64,000 nt of DNA from the NCBI GenBank assembly GCA_017306245.1, contig JAFKIY010000004.1, positions 1 through 64,000 of the forward strand, in the 5' to 3' direction. Every line of letters begins with the position of its first letter. Position 1 is the first letter of the stretch. The translations under genes were made by a program, and so were the position numbers. Source of the stretch: Micrococcales bacterium. GTDB taxonomy: Bacteria > Actinomycetota > Actinomycetes > Actinomycetales > Microbacteriaceae. The notes beneath the pieces were generated by a model. It searched no databases, had not been told where the DNA came from, and worked only from the letters and a program-made list of their open reading frames with translations. Shown here piece by piece: positions 31,270-41,346 of this stretch.

Positions 31270-32787
31270 CTACGCGCCGACCGCCTGGAATTGCTTGAGC
31301 GACGCCTCGTGCTGGGCGGTCACGAGCGCGACGACGCGAGTTCCCGCCTCCTCATAGGAGGTCGACAGTATTGTTCCCCGGTCGTGCAGCGCGGAAATCA
31401 CCTCGCCGTGGTCATACGGGACGAGAAGCTCGACCCGGATGTCCGGGCGCGGGATCAGGCCGGAAATCCTTTCGAGGAGCTCATCGATCCCCTCTCCCGT
31501 GCGCGCCGACACGAAAACGGCATCCGGCTCCAGCCCGCGCAGCGCCAGCCGGGCATTGTCATCCACCCGGTCGACTTTGTTGAACGCGACGAGTTCGGGG
31601 ATGTCCCGTGCGCCGAGATCGCCGATCACATCGCGCACCGTCGCCAATTGCTTTGCCGGATCCGGATGGCTTGCATCCACGACGTGGAGGATGACATCCG
31701 CCCGCTCCACCTCCTCGAGCGTCGACCGGAACGCCTCCACGAGCTCGTGCGGCAGGTTTCGAACGAATCCGACGGTATCGGTGAGCGTGTAGGCGCGGCC
31801 GTCAGCGGTTTCGGTCCGTCGAACCGCGGTATCCAGCGTGGCGAACAGGGAGTTCTCGACGAGCGCACCGGCCCGGGTGATGCGATTCAGCAGGGACGAC
31901 TTCCCCGCGTTCGTGTACCCGGCGATCGCCACGGACGGCACGTCGTTGCGCTCCCGGTTGGCCCGCTTGGCCTCCCGTGCCGGGCCAAAACCCTTGATTT
32001 GCTTGCGCAGCCTCGCCATCCGGGTGTGGATGTGGCGCCGGTCGAGTTCGATCTTCGTCTCGCCGGGGCCGCGCGACCCCATCCCGACGCCAGCGCCCAC
32101 CTGGCCGCCGGCCTGACGGCTCATCGATTCGCCCCAGCCGCGGAGGCGCGGAAGCAGGTATTCGAGTTGCGCGAGTTCCACTTGCGCCTTGCCTTCGCGG
32201 CTCTTCGCGTGCTGGCTGAAAATGTCCAGGATGACCGCGGTGCGGTCGATGACCTTCACCTTCACGACATCTTCGAGCGCTCGGCGCTGGCTTGGCGCAA
32301 GTTCCGCATCCGCCACCACCGTGTCCGCGCCGACCGCCGCCACGACATCCCGCAACTCCTCGGCTTTACCCTTGCCGAAGAACGTGCTCGGATCGGGCTG
32401 GCTGCGCCGCTGAAGCATGCCATCGAGGACCACCGCACCGGCAGTTTCGGCGAGAGCAGCCAGCTCGCGCAGAGAATTCTCCGCCTCGATGAGGTCGTCC
32501 TGGGCGTAAATGCCGATGAGAACCACATTCTCCAGGCGCAACTGCCGGTATTCGACCTCGGTGACGTCCGCGAGTTCGGTGGACAGCCCCCCAACCCTGC
32601 GCAACGCCTGACGTTCGTCCCGGTCCAGTTGATCGCCGTCCTGGTCGTCCTTGGCGCTCGACTCCGGCTGCAGCGCGAGCGCCCTGGAGCCGAAAAGGGC
32701 GTAGTCGCCCGCCCGTGCGTCGGCGGCGGCCAACACGCGGTCGATGGGGTCCGCGAATTCGCGGTCCTGCTCTTCAGGTTCAGTCAT
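31270..32787 (-). CDS. hflX: GTPase HflX
   Basis: A ribosome-associated GTPase of 505 residues, involved in rescue and splitting of stalled ribosomes. The N-terminal HflX domain (FFGKGKAEELRDVV, then the LPRLRGWGESMSRQ and GMGSRGPGETKIELDRR blocks) is followed by the G domain (GYTNAGKSSLLNRI for G1, DTVGFVRNLP for G3, FNKVD for G4). ATG 32787 gives the usual N-terminus (MTEPEEQDREF); a GTG-type start further upstream is unlikely. It is divergent from a methyltransferase gene 30 bases away. Confidence 0.95.
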   Translation of the reverse strand: MTEPEEQDREFADPIDRVLAAADARAGDYALFGSRALALQPESSAKDDQDGDQLDRDERQALRRVGGLSTELADVTEVEYRQLRLENVVLIGIYAQDDLIEAENSLRELAALAETAGAVVLDGMLQRRSQPDPSTFFGKGKAEELRDVVAAVGADTVVADAELAPSQRRALEDVVKVKVIDRTAVILDIFSQHAKSREGKAQVELAQLEYLLPRLRGWGESMSRQAGGQVGAGVGMGSRGPGETKIELDRRHIHTRMARLRKQIKGFGPAREAKRANRERNDVPSVAIAGYTNAGKSSLLNRITRAGALVENSLFATLDTAVRRTETADGRAYTLTDTVGFVRNLPHELVEAFRSTLEEVERADVILHVVDASHPDPAKQLATVRDVIGDLGARDIPELVAFNKVDRVDDNARLALRGLEPDAVFVSARTGEGIDELLERISGLIPRPDIRVELLVPYDHGEVISALHDRGTILSTSYEEAGTRVVALVTAQHEASLKQFQAVGA

Positions 32788-32817
32788 TGGGTTAACCCTA
32801 GCCGTCAGGATTTCGGT

Positions 32818-33438
32818 ATGTTTCTTTCCATGGCAGACGATCACTACTTTTCGTCAACTCCTGCCAGTACACTGCACTTTCGGCCGATCAGGGTCACTCT
32901 CGCCGGCACCGAAGTGGAACTCACAACCGCGAACGGCATCTTCTCCCCCGACCGGATCGACACCGGGACGCAGGTCCTTCTGGCCAATTCGCCGCCACCG
33001 CCGCCCGGCGGCCACTTTCTTGATCTGGGATGCGGTTGGGGGCCGATCGCCCTCAGCCTTGCGCTGGAATCCCCGCGCGCAACGGTGTGGGCGGTCGACG
33101 TCAACGAGCGCGCTCTCGACCTCGTTCGCCGCAACGCCAAAACCCTCGGCCTGGACAATGTCACCGCCTGCGCTCCCGGCGACGTTCCCGACGACATCAG
33201 GTTCATGACGATACGGTCGAATCCGCCCATCAGGGTGGGGAAGAACGAACTCCACCTGCTGCTGGAGCGCTGGATCCCCAGACTCGAATCCGGCGCCGAC
33301 GCGTGGCTGGTCGTGCAGCGCAACCTCGGATCCGATTCCCTTCAACGCTGGATGGACGGCACGCTGCCGGACGACTTCGCGGTGACTCGGGCATCGACGA
33401 GCAAAGGCTACCGGGTATTGCGCGTTCGCCGGCGCTAG
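32818..33438 (+). CDS. RsmC-like class I SAM-dependent methyltransferase
   Basis: A 206-residue methyltransferase with the SAM-binding motif FLDLGCGWGPIALSLA (about residue 64), VDVNERAL (about 93) and the catalytic-type SNPPIRVGK (about 135), as in RsmC/MTS-type rRNA guanine N2-methyltransferases. It is about the size of the C-terminal half of E. coli RsmC. ATG 32818 has CAGGA upstream; ATG 32830 is an alternative start four codons later. The exact rRNA target is not provable here. Confidence 0.85.
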   Translation: MFLSMADDHYFSSTPASTLHFRPIRVTLAGTEVELTTANGIFSPDRIDTGTQVLLANSPPPPPGGHFLDLGCGWGPIALSLALESPRATVWAVDVNERALDLVRRNAKTLGLDNVTACAPGDVPDDIRFMTIRSNPPIRVGKNELHLLLERWIPRLESGADAWLVVQRNLGSDSLQRWMDGTLPDDFAVTRASTSKGYRVLRVRRR

Positions 33439-33488
33439 CCCGAAGGTTCCGGCCGCGGGGTGCTCCGCCGGCAGCGGTCAACCGGGCG

Positions 33489-34364
33489 TCAGTATGACAC
33501 GACGCCGTCGAAGACGAGTTCCGCAGGCCCGGACAGCGACACGTGCTCGCCGTCTTCGGCCGGCCACATCCGCACCCCGAGCGAGCCGCCGGGGACGTCG
33601 ACGCGCCAATGGTTTGGCGCCGCCTCCCCCGCCCAGTAGCGGGTCGCGAGGGCGGCCGCCACCGCGCCGGTCCCGCAGGAGAGCGTTTCGCCGCTCCCCC
33701 GCTCGTGAATTCGCATCCGAATCGCACCGACGCCATCCTTAACGAGCGGGTCCCTCGGGACGACGAATTCGACGTTCGCCCCGGCCTTCGGTTCCGGCTC
33801 CAGAATCGGGATGACCCCGAGGTCGGCCGAATCCAGTTCATCATCGCTGGAGAGGGCGACGACCACGTGCGGGTTGCCGACGTCGATGCCCAGGCCCGGG
33901 CGGGCGACTTTGAGGTTGCGCGCTCGCACGAGCGGTTCGCCTCCCGCGAGCGACCAGCGGCCCATATCGACCTGGAATCCGTTCGCGTTCCGTTGCAGAT
34001 CGCGCACTCCGCCGCGCGTGCCGATCGGGAGGGTATCGCCCGTGCCGAGTTCGGCGAGGCCGTTCTCGAGGAGGAATTGCGCGAACACCCGGATGCCGTT
34101 CCCGCACATTTCGGAGACACTGCCATCCGAGTTGGAGTAGTCCATGAACCATTCGGCGGCATCGTCTTCCGCCAGTGCCGCCGCGCCATCCGGCAGGTTC
34201 TTCGAGCGCACCGCGCGGATAATACCGTCCGCCCCTATCCCGAAGTGCCGGTCGCACAGCAACCGAATCTGTTCCGGGGTCAGGTTCACCGCGCCGTCCG
34301 GGTCGGCGAACAGGACGAAATCGTTGCCGGTGCCGTGGCCTTTCGTGAAATGAAGTTCAGGCAT
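33489..34364 (-). CDS. dapF: Diaminopimelate epimerase
   Basis: Converts LL- to meso-diaminopimelate for lysine and peptidoglycan. Both catalytic cysteines are seen, in MCGNGIR (about residue 86) and ETLSCGTGA (about 226). The protein is 291 residues, normal for the family. It overlaps miaA by eight bases at its start and is convergent with the RsmC-like gene. Other dap genes (dapA, dapB) lie at 45.9-50.8 kb. Confidence 0.95.
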   Translation of the reverse strand: MPELHFTKGHGTGNDFVLFADPDGAVNLTPEQIRLLCDRHFGIGADGIIRAVRSKNLPDGAAALAEDDAAEWFMDYSNSDGSVSEMCGNGIRVFAQFLLENGLAELGTGDTLPIGTRGGVRDLQRNANGFQVDMGRWSLAGGEPLVRARNLKVARPGLGIDVGNPHVVVALSSDDELDSADLGVIPILEPEPKAGANVEFVVPRDPLVKDGVGAIRMRIHERGSGETLSCGTGAVAAALATRYWAGEAAPNHWRVDVPGGSLGVRMWPAEDGEHVSLSGPAELVFDGVVSY

Positions 34365-35283
34365 GGGCCAATGCTAGGGCAATCGCTTGCGCGACCAGGT
34401 CGGGGTTGTCGTGCTCGAGCCACCGGGCCTGGGGATATCTCCGGAACCAGCTCACCTGCCGCCGCGCGTAGCGCCGGGTCAGCGCCGCTGCCTGATCGAT
34501 CGCCTCCGACTCGGCCAACTCGCCGTGGATCTGGCCGATCGCCTGGGCGTAGCCGATGGCGCGGCGCGCCGTGACCCCCTCCTCCAGGCCCAGGGGTATC
34601 AGGCGGCGGACCTCATCGAGGAGACCGCCCTGCCACATGTGCCGGATGCGCTCATCCAGGTGCGCGACGAGGCGCTCTCTGGGTGCCGACAGGCCGATCA
34701 CGACCGTCGGTTCCCGGGGTTTGCTCTCGTCGGGAAGCCCGGACCCGAAGGGCTTCCCGGTGATCTCGATCACTTCGAGCGCACGGATGATGCGACGCGC
34801 ATTGTGCGGGCCGATGGCGCTGGCCGCATCGGGGTCGAGTTCCGTCAGACGGCGGAACATCAGCCCGGGCCCCGATTGTGCGAGATCCTCCTCCAACCGT
34901 TCGCGGACGGCGGCGTCCGTGCCCGGGAACTCGAAGTCGAACAGCACGGAGGAGACGTAGAGCCCCGACCCGCCGACCAGAATCGGGGTTGCGCCTCGCG
35001 CTCTGATGCCGGCGATCGCCTCGTTCGCCGCCTCCTGGTAGCCGGCAACGCTCGCCTCCTCGGTCACATCGAGGATGTCGAGGAGGTGATGCCGAATGCC
35101 TCGGCGCTCGTGGACGGGAACTTTCGCGGTTCCGACATCCATTCCCCGATAGAGCTGCATGGCATCCGCGTTGACGATTTCTGCCGGGTGACCGTGCTCC
35201 CCCAGCCTCTCGGCCAGCTCGAGGGACAGCGCGCTCTTGCCGGTGCCGGTGGCACCGACGACGGCAAGGAGGGGAAGGGTCAA
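34357..35283 (-). CDS. miaA: tRNA dimethylallyltransferase
   Basis: Adds the isopentenyl group to A37 of tRNAs reading UNN codons. The P-loop [10 protein letters not shown] is near residue 10, with [15 protein letters not shown] and [13 protein letters not shown] as further motifs. I place the start at TTG 35281-35283, whose TTGA overlap with the miaB stop mirrors the ATGA overlaps elsewhere. This gives 308 residues, the family size. A longer reading frame upstream only shadows miaB. MiaB, the next enzyme in the same modification, is encoded just upstream. Confidence 0.94.
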   Translation of the reverse strand: MTLPLLAVVGATGTGKSALSLELAERLGEHGHPAEIVNADAMQLYRGMDVGTAKVPVHERRGIRHHLLDILDVTEEASVAGYQEAANEAIAGIRARGATPILVGGSGLYVSSVLFDFEFPGTDAAVRERLEEDLAQSGPGLMFRRLTELDPDAASAIGPHNARRIIRALEVIEITGKPFGSGLPDESKPREPTVVIGLSAPRERLVAHLDERIRHMWQGGLLDEVRRLIPLGLEEGVTARRAIGYAQAIGQIHGELAESEAIDQAAALTRRYARRQVSWFRRYPQARWLEHDNPDLVAQAIALALAHA

Positions 35284-36803
35284 CGGCGCGACGGGGAAGG
35301 ATCTGCGGGCGACCGCAGGGTCGGCAGGCCGAGCGAGACCGTCGACTGCCCCGTTCCCGTCGATGCCGGGGTCGAGCAACTTTCCGTCTGGAACCGGTCC
35401 CACGCGTCGCCCGCGGCGGTCCGGCGCACCGCCAGCGGCGAACCGTCCGGCGAGTCGGCGATGAGGTGGAATGGCGCGGCGCTCGACACGGTGACGGTGA
35501 CGACGTCCCCCGGCCGCGGCGTTTCACTGCCCGCCGGAAGGTCGAAGTGCACGAGCCGGCCGTCCCGTGCCCGACCGCTCATTCGGTGGGTGTCCGCGTC
35601 CTTGCGTCCCTCGCCGTTGGCGACCAGCACATCGACCTCCGTGCCGATCAGCCGGGAGTTCTCCTCCCACGAGATCTGTTCCTGGAGGGCGATGAGCCGC
35701 TCATACCGCTCCTGCACGACGTCCTTCGGCACCTGGTCCGCCATGGTTGCCGCGGGGGTGCCTTCGCGGATGGAGTACTGGAATGTGAACGCGGAGGCGA
35801 ATCGGGATTGCTCGACGACGCGAAGAGTGTCCTGAAAATCTTCTTCGGTTTCCCCCGGGAATCCGACGATGATGTCGGTCGTGATGGTGGCATCCGGCAT
35901 TTTCGCGCGGACCCGGTCGAGGATGCCGAGGAACTTCTCTGAGCGGTAGCTTCGGCGCATGGCGCGCAACACCCGATCGGAGCCGGACTGCAGCGGCATG
36001 TGCAACTGGGGCATCACGGCAGGGGTTTCGGCCATCGCGTCGATCACATCGTCGGTGAATGCGGCTGGATGCGGGCTCGTGAACCGGATGCGTTCGAGAC
36101 CGTTGATCTGCCCCGCAGCGCGCAGGAGTTTTCCGAACGCCTGACGGTCGCCGAATTCGACCCCGTAGGAGTTCACGTTCTGGCCCAGCAGCGTGACCTC
36201 GATGACGCCGTCGTCGACGAGAGCCTGCACCTCGGCGAGGATGTCCCCCGGGCGCCGATCCTTCTCTTTCCCTCGCAGCGAGGGGACGATGCAGAACGTG
36301 CACGTGTTGTTGCAGCCGACCGAGATGGATACCCACCCGCTGTAGCTCGACTCGCGGCGGGCCGGCAGCGTGGAGGGGAAAACGTCGAGGGACTCGAGAA
36401 TTTCCAGTTGCGCTTCACCGTTGTGGCGTGCGCGTTCCAGGAGCGTCGGCAGGGAGCCCATGTTGTGGGTGCCGAACACGACGTCGACCCACGGGGCTTT
36501 TTCCAGAATGGTCCCTTTGTCCTTCTGGGCGAGACATCCGCCGACGGCGATCTGCATGCCTTGATGGTCCCGTTTCACGGCGGCGAGCATGCCGAGCGTG
36601 CCGTACAGCTTGTTGTCGGCGTTCTCACGCACCGCGCACGTATTGATGACGATGATGTCCGCTTCTGCTCCGTCCGCCCGCGCGTAGCCGGCAGCCTCGA
36701 GGGTGCCGCTGAGCCGCTCGGAGTCGTGGACGTTCATCTGGCACCCGAAGGTGCGCACCTCATAGGTGCGCGGTGCCGTGGCGGTGAGAGTTTCCGTGGT
36801 CAT
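35280..36803 (-). CDS. miaB: tRNA-2-methylthio-N6-dimethylallyladenosine synthase
   Basis: A radical-SAM methylthiotransferase of 507 residues acting after MiaA on A37 of tRNA. The N-terminal UPF0004 domain holds cluster cysteines in TFGCQMN, INTCAV and GGCLAQ. The radical-SAM motif is [12 protein letters not shown] (about residue 162), and a TRAM domain ends the protein. Order and coupling with miaA and dapF are typical for Actinobacteria. Confidence 0.96.
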   Translation of the reverse strand: MTTETLTATAPRTYEVRTFGCQMNVHDSERLSGTLEAAGYARADGAEADIIVINTCAVRENADNKLYGTLGMLAAVKRDHQGMQIAVGGCLAQKDKGTILEKAPWVDVVFGTHNMGSLPTLLERARHNGEAQLEILESLDVFPSTLPARRESSYSGWVSISVGCNNTCTFCIVPSLRGKEKDRRPGDILAEVQALVDDGVIEVTLLGQNVNSYGVEFGDRQAFGKLLRAAGQINGLERIRFTSPHPAAFTDDVIDAMAETPAVMPQLHMPLQSGSDRVLRAMRRSYRSEKFLGILDRVRAKMPDATITTDIIVGFPGETEEDFQDTLRVVEQSRFASAFTFQYSIREGTPAATMADQVPKDVVQERYERLIALQEQISWEENSRLIGTEVDVLVANGEGRKDADTHRMSGRARDGRLVHFDLPAGSETPRPGDVVTVTVSSAAPFHLIADSPDGSPLAVRRTAAGDAWDRFQTESCSTPASTGTGQSTVSLGLPTLRSPADPSPSRR

Positions 36804-36847
36804 CGTGTCTCCAGCCTAAGTCAGCGCGTGCCCGGACGGGGGTCAGG

Positions 36848-37291
36848 TCACTGTTGCGTGAGGGTGACCGTCAGCTCTTTCGCGGTCTTGGTGGTGCGCA
36901 TGACCGCATCGATCGCGGAGGTTTCCGCATTCCACGTTCCGACGTATTCGGCGAGGCCGTTGGTTTCGTCGAGGTACACCTCCACGTGGAGCACGCCGTC
37001 CGTGACGGACCAGGTGTCGCCCGGGTAGTCGTAGGAGTTGCTTCCGTAGCTGACCGCGACGGTTCCGTCGCTGTGCAGCGTCAACGTGGTGTCGTCGCCT
37101 CCGCTGTCCTTGCCGGACCAGACGGTGTCTGCCGGGTCGATCTCGCCGCCAATGTATTTCGTCGTGTCGACCACCGTCGCCGTCGGGCTGGGGGTCACCT
37201 CCGGTGTCGGGGCGAGAAGCGTGCATCCGGACAGGGCGATACTCGCGCCCAGCAGGAGCACCGTAAGGAGAACGGGTCGTTGCAGTTTCAC
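36848..37291 (-). CDS. Small lipoprotein of unknown function
   Basis: A 147-residue protein with a signal peptide ending in the lipobox LSGC (cysteine near residue 23). After a Thr/Pro-rich linker comes a predicted beta-rich domain (TLTLHSDGTVAVSYGS, WSVTDGVLHVEVYL, TTKTAKELTVTL), reminiscent of META- or lipocalin-like folds. I do not recognise the family. It lies 44 bases downstream of miaB's start region on the same strand, and recX lies upstream of it. Confidence 0.75.
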   Translation of the reverse strand: MKLQRPVLLTVLLLGASIALSGCTLLAPTPEVTPSPTATVVDTTKYIGGEIDPADTVWSGKDSGGDDTTLTLHSDGTVAVSYGSNSYDYPGDTWSVTDGVLHVEVYLDETNGLAEYVGTWNAETSAIDAVMRTTKTAKELTVTLTQQ

Positions 37292-37356
37292 GCACTCGAT
37301 CCTAAGTGCTCACCCCGGGGTCTTCCGACGCGGCCAGGCGCGGCCCGCGCAGCGCC

Positions 37357-37980
37357 TCAGCGAAACCGCACGCCGCTCCGGTGCCGCGGCAGGGCGGCAA
37401 TCACGGCAGCCCTGACCGTTTCGGAGGAGTAGCCTTTCCGCTGCAGGTATCCGCTCAGTCGCCGCACGGCCGTGTCGTGATCGAGTCCGGTCAACTGCGC
37501 GGCACGCCGTTCGGCGAGCGATTCGGCCCGTGCGACCTCGTCCTTCGCGCTCACCTGGACCAGAGCCTCGTCGATCACGTTCTGCTCGATGTTGCGTCGG
37601 CGGAGCAGGGCGACGAGCGCCGCCTTCCCGAGCCCTTTCCGTTCGTGCTGGGTGCGCACCACGGTTTCGGCCAGCGCCGCGTCGTCGATGAGTCCTACGC
37701 GTTCCAGCCGTTCGAGCTCCGCCTCCACAATGTGGGGTTCGAGCTCCCTGCCCAGCAGGATCTGGCCGAGCTCCCACCGCGACATGCTCCGCCGGGTCAG
37801 GGCGTGCATGCTCACGTTCTCGGCGCGCCGCGCCTGCTCGTCATCGCTCAGCGCCGTGCGCACCGGCGAGCTGCCGGGCGTGTGGCCGGCGTCCGCCCCG
37901 GGTTCGTCAGGTGGTGCTTCGGATGGCGGCGTCACCCCCGGAAGATAGGTGACCCGCGCCAGTGTGCCGTCGGAACTCAT
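37357..37980 (-). CDS. recX: Regulatory protein RecX
   Basis: A 207-residue inhibitor and modulator of RecA filaments. The helical RecX repeats are visible from about residue 55 (RAENVSMHALTRRSMSRWEL, ELERLERVGLIDDAALAETV, RLSGYLQRKGYSSETVRAAV). The first ~50 residues form a Pro/Asp-rich extension of unclear role. It lies 49 bases downstream of recA on the same strand, the conserved pairing, so it is probably cotranscribed with recA. Confidence 0.93.
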   Translation of the reverse strand: MSSDGTLARVTYLPGVTPPSEAPPDEPGADAGHTPGSSPVRTALSDDEQARRAENVSMHALTRRSMSRWELGQILLGRELEPHIVEAELERLERVGLIDDAALAETVVRTQHERKGLGKAALVALLRRRNIEQNVIDEALVQVSAKDEVARAESLAERRAAQLTGLDHDTAVRRLSGYLQRKGYSSETVRAAVIAALPRHRSGVRFR

Positions 37981-38029
37981 GGTGTGCCCGTGTCAGCCGT
38001 CAGTATCGGTATCCTGCCCGGTACCGGCC

Positions 38030-39190
<1,161 letters not shown>

Positions 39191-39309
39191 GGGTGGCTCC
39201 TTCTGCTCGATATCGGTGTGCCTGTAGGCTGCCGTTCCTCTCACCGCCGATGGTGCAGGGCAAGTAAGTTCCGCGACAAGGCGTTTGGCTGCATTCGCCA
39301 ATGAGTCAG

Positions 39310-39332
39310 ACAGTACGCCGTGCCGGTGACAT
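39310..39332 (-). promoter_or_regulatory. Possible PafBC-type recA promoter
   Basis: In the complement, ATGTCACCG, then eight bases, then TACTGT. This partly matches the mycobacterial RecA-NDp/PafBC motif (TTGTCRGTG-N8-TAnnnT), with 6 of 9 positions in the first block. It lies about 120 bases before recA and would give a second, LexA-independent damage-induced promoter. Tentative. Confidence 0.35.
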
Positions 39333-39381
39333 TTCCTGGCACCGACGTGCGAACTGTGCACAACCCGTTTTCGATTGCTGC

Positions 39382-39399
39382 TGTGTAGGAGCCTACACA
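39382..39399. promoter_or_regulatory. 18-bp palindrome next to the recA SOS box
   Basis: TGTGTAGG-AG-CCTACACA, eight-base perfect arms. It lies five bases from the SOS box on the recA side. In the complement it contains TAGGCT, a possible -10 for recA. Its role is unknown. Confidence 0.45.
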
Positions 39400-39403
39400 C
39401 CTG

Positions 39404-39417
39404 CGAAGAAATGTTCG
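39404..39417. promoter_or_regulatory. SOS box upstream of recA
   Basis: CGAAGAAATGTTCG fits the CGAA-N6-TTCG LexA core exactly. It lies 214 bases upstream of the recA start, between recA and the DUF3046 gene, and probably overlaps the -35 of the recA promoter. Confidence 0.75.
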
Positions 39418-39426
39418 ATAGATCGT

Positions 39427-39445
39427 CCCCGGCGTGTCACCGGGG
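39427..39445 (-). terminator. Hairpin at the end of the DUF3046 gene
   Basis: A 6-bp GC-only stem (CCCCGG / CCGGGG) with a 7-base loop spans the stop codon of the DUF3046 gene, just before the recA regulatory region. It probably limits readthrough into recA. Confidence 0.35.
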
Positions 39446-39658
39446 TTCGCGCAGGCCCACCCCGTGCCGTCGGCTCTCCGGGATGTCGCACGCGCGGCAC
39501 AGCGCGAGCCACACCGACCGCACGGGAACGCCGGCGGCGATCGCCTGCTCGGCGGTGCGGTCGTCGAATTCTCCGAGCACGAGATCCCGCGTGAGGGCAT
39601 GGCCGAAGGATTCGCCGAACTCGTCGCTCACAGCCCGCCGGAACTCACTCAGGCGCAC
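39437..39658 (-). CDS. DUF3046 family protein
   Basis: A small protein of 73 residues, MRLSEFRRAVSDEFGESFG..., with the family segments RDLVLGEFDDRTAEQAIAAG and PRSVWLALC-like PVRSVWLALCRACDIPE. DUF3046 genes sit beside recA in many Actinobacteria and their function is unknown. It lies between clgR and recA on the same strand. Confidence 0.9.
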   Translation of the reverse strand: MRLSEFRRAVSDEFGESFGHALTRDLVLGEFDDRTAEQAIAAGVPVRSVWLALCRACDIPESRRHGVGLREPR

Positions 39659-39700
39659 GGCGAACGCTCCCCCACATCGGAGGATGACCGGACGCTGGAA

Positions 39701-40009
39701 TCAGCGAACGACCAGGTCGGCGTCGAAATCCGCGACGAGGTCATCCGGAACCGTGTCGGGGATGACATTAATGCCCTCGATCACGGCGAGGCGGTCGCCG
39801 ACTTCGCGCATGATGACGGAAATGGGCGTGTCCAGGGCGTCGGCGACGGACGCGAGAATCTCGGAACTCGCCTCCTTCTGGCCGCGCTCGACCTCGGAGA
39901 GGTAACCGAGCGCCACGGAGGCCTTGCTGGCGACCTGACGAAGGGTGCGCCCCTTTTGCAGACGGAAATCACGGAGAACGTCTCCGATTTCCTGACGAAC
40001 TAGAACCAT
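39701..40009 (-). CDS. clgR: ClgR-like XRE-family transcription factor
   Basis: A 102-residue regulator. An N-terminal helix-turn-helix (GDVLRDFRLQKGRTLRQVA, then ALGYLSEVERGQKEASSEIL) is typical of ClgR, which activates clp protease and other genes in Actinobacteria. The C-terminal tail ends in DADLVVR, a possible degradation signal; C-terminal residues control ClgR stability in other species. The gene order ftsK-pgsA-cinA-clgR-recA supports the call. ATG 40009 has GGAGG upstream. A possible promoter (TTAGAG-N18-TACAGT) lies at about 40086-40115 (complement). Confidence 0.85.
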   Translation of the reverse strand: MVLVRQEIGDVLRDFRLQKGRTLRQVASKASVALGYLSEVERGQKEASSEILASVADALDTPISVIMREVGDRLAVIEGINVIPDTVPDDLVADFDADLVVR

Positions 40010-40169
40010 GGGACCCTCCTCATCCTGTCGTTATCAACCATTGTCTCAAGCTGTGCTGTCGCGACGCCAATCGGCCCCGCTACTGTACAACGTCCTGTGA
40101 TCAAACTCTAACCAGTGCTTCCTGTGCGGCTACCACGAATCACCAGATGTAACGAAACTGATGCTGTAC

Positions 40170-40673
40170 CTATTCCCGCCCCTGTGCCAGTCCCCTTTCG
40201 AGTGTCTCCGCCATCCAGTCGAGCGTCGCTTCGACCGTGGATGCCCGGATGTCGTCGCGCGAGCCGGACAGCGCCAGCCGCCGCACGCGGGATTCGCCGC
40301 CCAGCGAGAGCCCCAGGTACACGACGCCCGGGGGTTCGCCGTGCAGCGAATCCGGACCGGCGACGCCGGTCGTGGCGATCCCGAGGTCGGCCGCCCTGCC
40401 GCCGACCGCGAGCCTCTCCCGCACGGCGCGGGCCATCGCCGTGGCGACATCCGGGTGCACGGGTCCGTGCTCGGCCAGAAGCGAGGGGTCGACCCCCAGA
40501 AGCGTCGCTTTGAGTTCGGTGTTGTATGCGACCACGCCGCCGAGAACGACCTCGGATGCCCCGGGTGGCCGGATCAGCTCGGCCACGAGAAGGCCGCCGG
40601 TGAGCGACTCTGCCACCGCCACGGTCATCGCCCGCGCCCGGAGCGCCGCAATGATGTCGACCGCGTCGGCCAC
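40170..40673 (-). CDS. cinA: CinA family protein (nicotinamide-nucleotide amidohydrolase domain)
   Basis: A 167-residue single-domain CinA C-terminal (PncC-type) protein, predicted to hydrolyse nicotinamide mononucleotide to NaMN in NAD recycling. The family motifs AVAESLTGGLL (about residue 20), VVAYNTELKATLLGV, and GIATTGVAGPDS are present. Larger CinA proteins have an extra N-terminal domain that is missing here. It starts at GTG 40671-40673, just after the pgsA stop. Confidence 0.88.
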   Translation of the reverse strand: MADAVDIIAALRARAMTVAVAESLTGGLLVAELIRPPGASEVVLGGVVAYNTELKATLLGVDPSLLAEHGPVHPDVATAMARAVRERLAVGGRAADLGIATTGVAGPDSLHGEPPGVVYLGLSLGGESRVRRLALSGSRDDIRASTVEATLDWMAETLERGLAQGRE

Positions 40674-40674
40674 G

Positions 40675-41343
40675 TCAGCCGATTCTCGGATCCGGCCGGG
40701 AGCGACGAAAAGCGTTCACGACGTACTCGATGCCCGTGGACAGCGTGAGGGCGAGCGCGATCCCCAGGAGAACCGCATTGAACCAGTGCATCCAGTCGCC
40801 GAGCAGCAGCCACACCGGAACGAGGTAGAACGAGATCGCGATCGCCTGCACGATCGTCTTGAGCTTGCCGCCGCGCGAGGCCGGGATCACGCGGTCGCGC
40901 ACCACCGCGAGCCGGAACACGGTGATGCCGAACTCGCGCACGAGAATCACGATCGTCACCCACCACCACACTTCGCCGAGGATGGACAGCGCGACGAGCG
41001 CGCCGCCGATGAGCACCTTGTCGGCGATCGGATCGAGCAGCTTACCGAAATCGGTCACCAGATTCTGCCGCCGGGCGAGGAGGCCATCCACGCTGTCCGT
41101 GACGATCGCGAGGATGAACAGCCCGGCCGCGAGATAGCGCAGCACGCCGAGTTCGTGGTTGTCGGCGAGAAGCAGCCAGATGAACACCGGGGCGAGGAAG
41201 ATGCGCACGACCGTGATGATGTTCGCGACGTTTCCCGTGCTGGCCGGGGTGTCGCCGCTGCGGGCCACCCGGCCGCGCATCGGATAGGTCCTGCCCTCGA
41301 GGGACGCCTTGTCCTCCGGGGAGGATGCGTCCGGCAGCGTCAC
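40675..41343 (-). CDS. pgsA: CDP-diacylglycerol--glycerol-3-phosphate 3-phosphatidyltransferase
   Basis: A membrane enzyme of phosphatidylglycerol synthesis, 222 residues with four to six helices. The CDP-alcohol phosphotransferase signature is seen as DSVDGLLARRQNLVTDFGK then LLDPIADK (about residues 82-108). The GTG start at 41343 lies three bases after the ftsK stop. The first ~40 residues are a hydrophilic extension. The start could be the ATG 21 codons further in, so the N-terminus is less certain. Confidence 0.9.
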   Translation of the reverse strand: MTLPDASSPEDKASLEGRTYPMRGRVARSGDTPASTGNVANIITVVRIFLAPVFIWLLLADNHELGVLRYLAAGLFILAIVTDSVDGLLARRQNLVTDFGKLLDPIADKVLIGGALVALSILGEVWWWVTIVILVREFGITVFRLAVVRDRVIPASRGGKLKTIVQAIAISFYLVPVWLLLGDWMHWFNAVLLGIALALTLSTGIEYVVNAFRRSRPDPRIG

Positions 41344-41346
41344 GCG

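Noticed and set aside
36804..36847. Extra small gene between miaB and the lipoprotein gene
   Set aside because: Only 44 bases, with no start codon plus ribosome site giving a sensible peptide.
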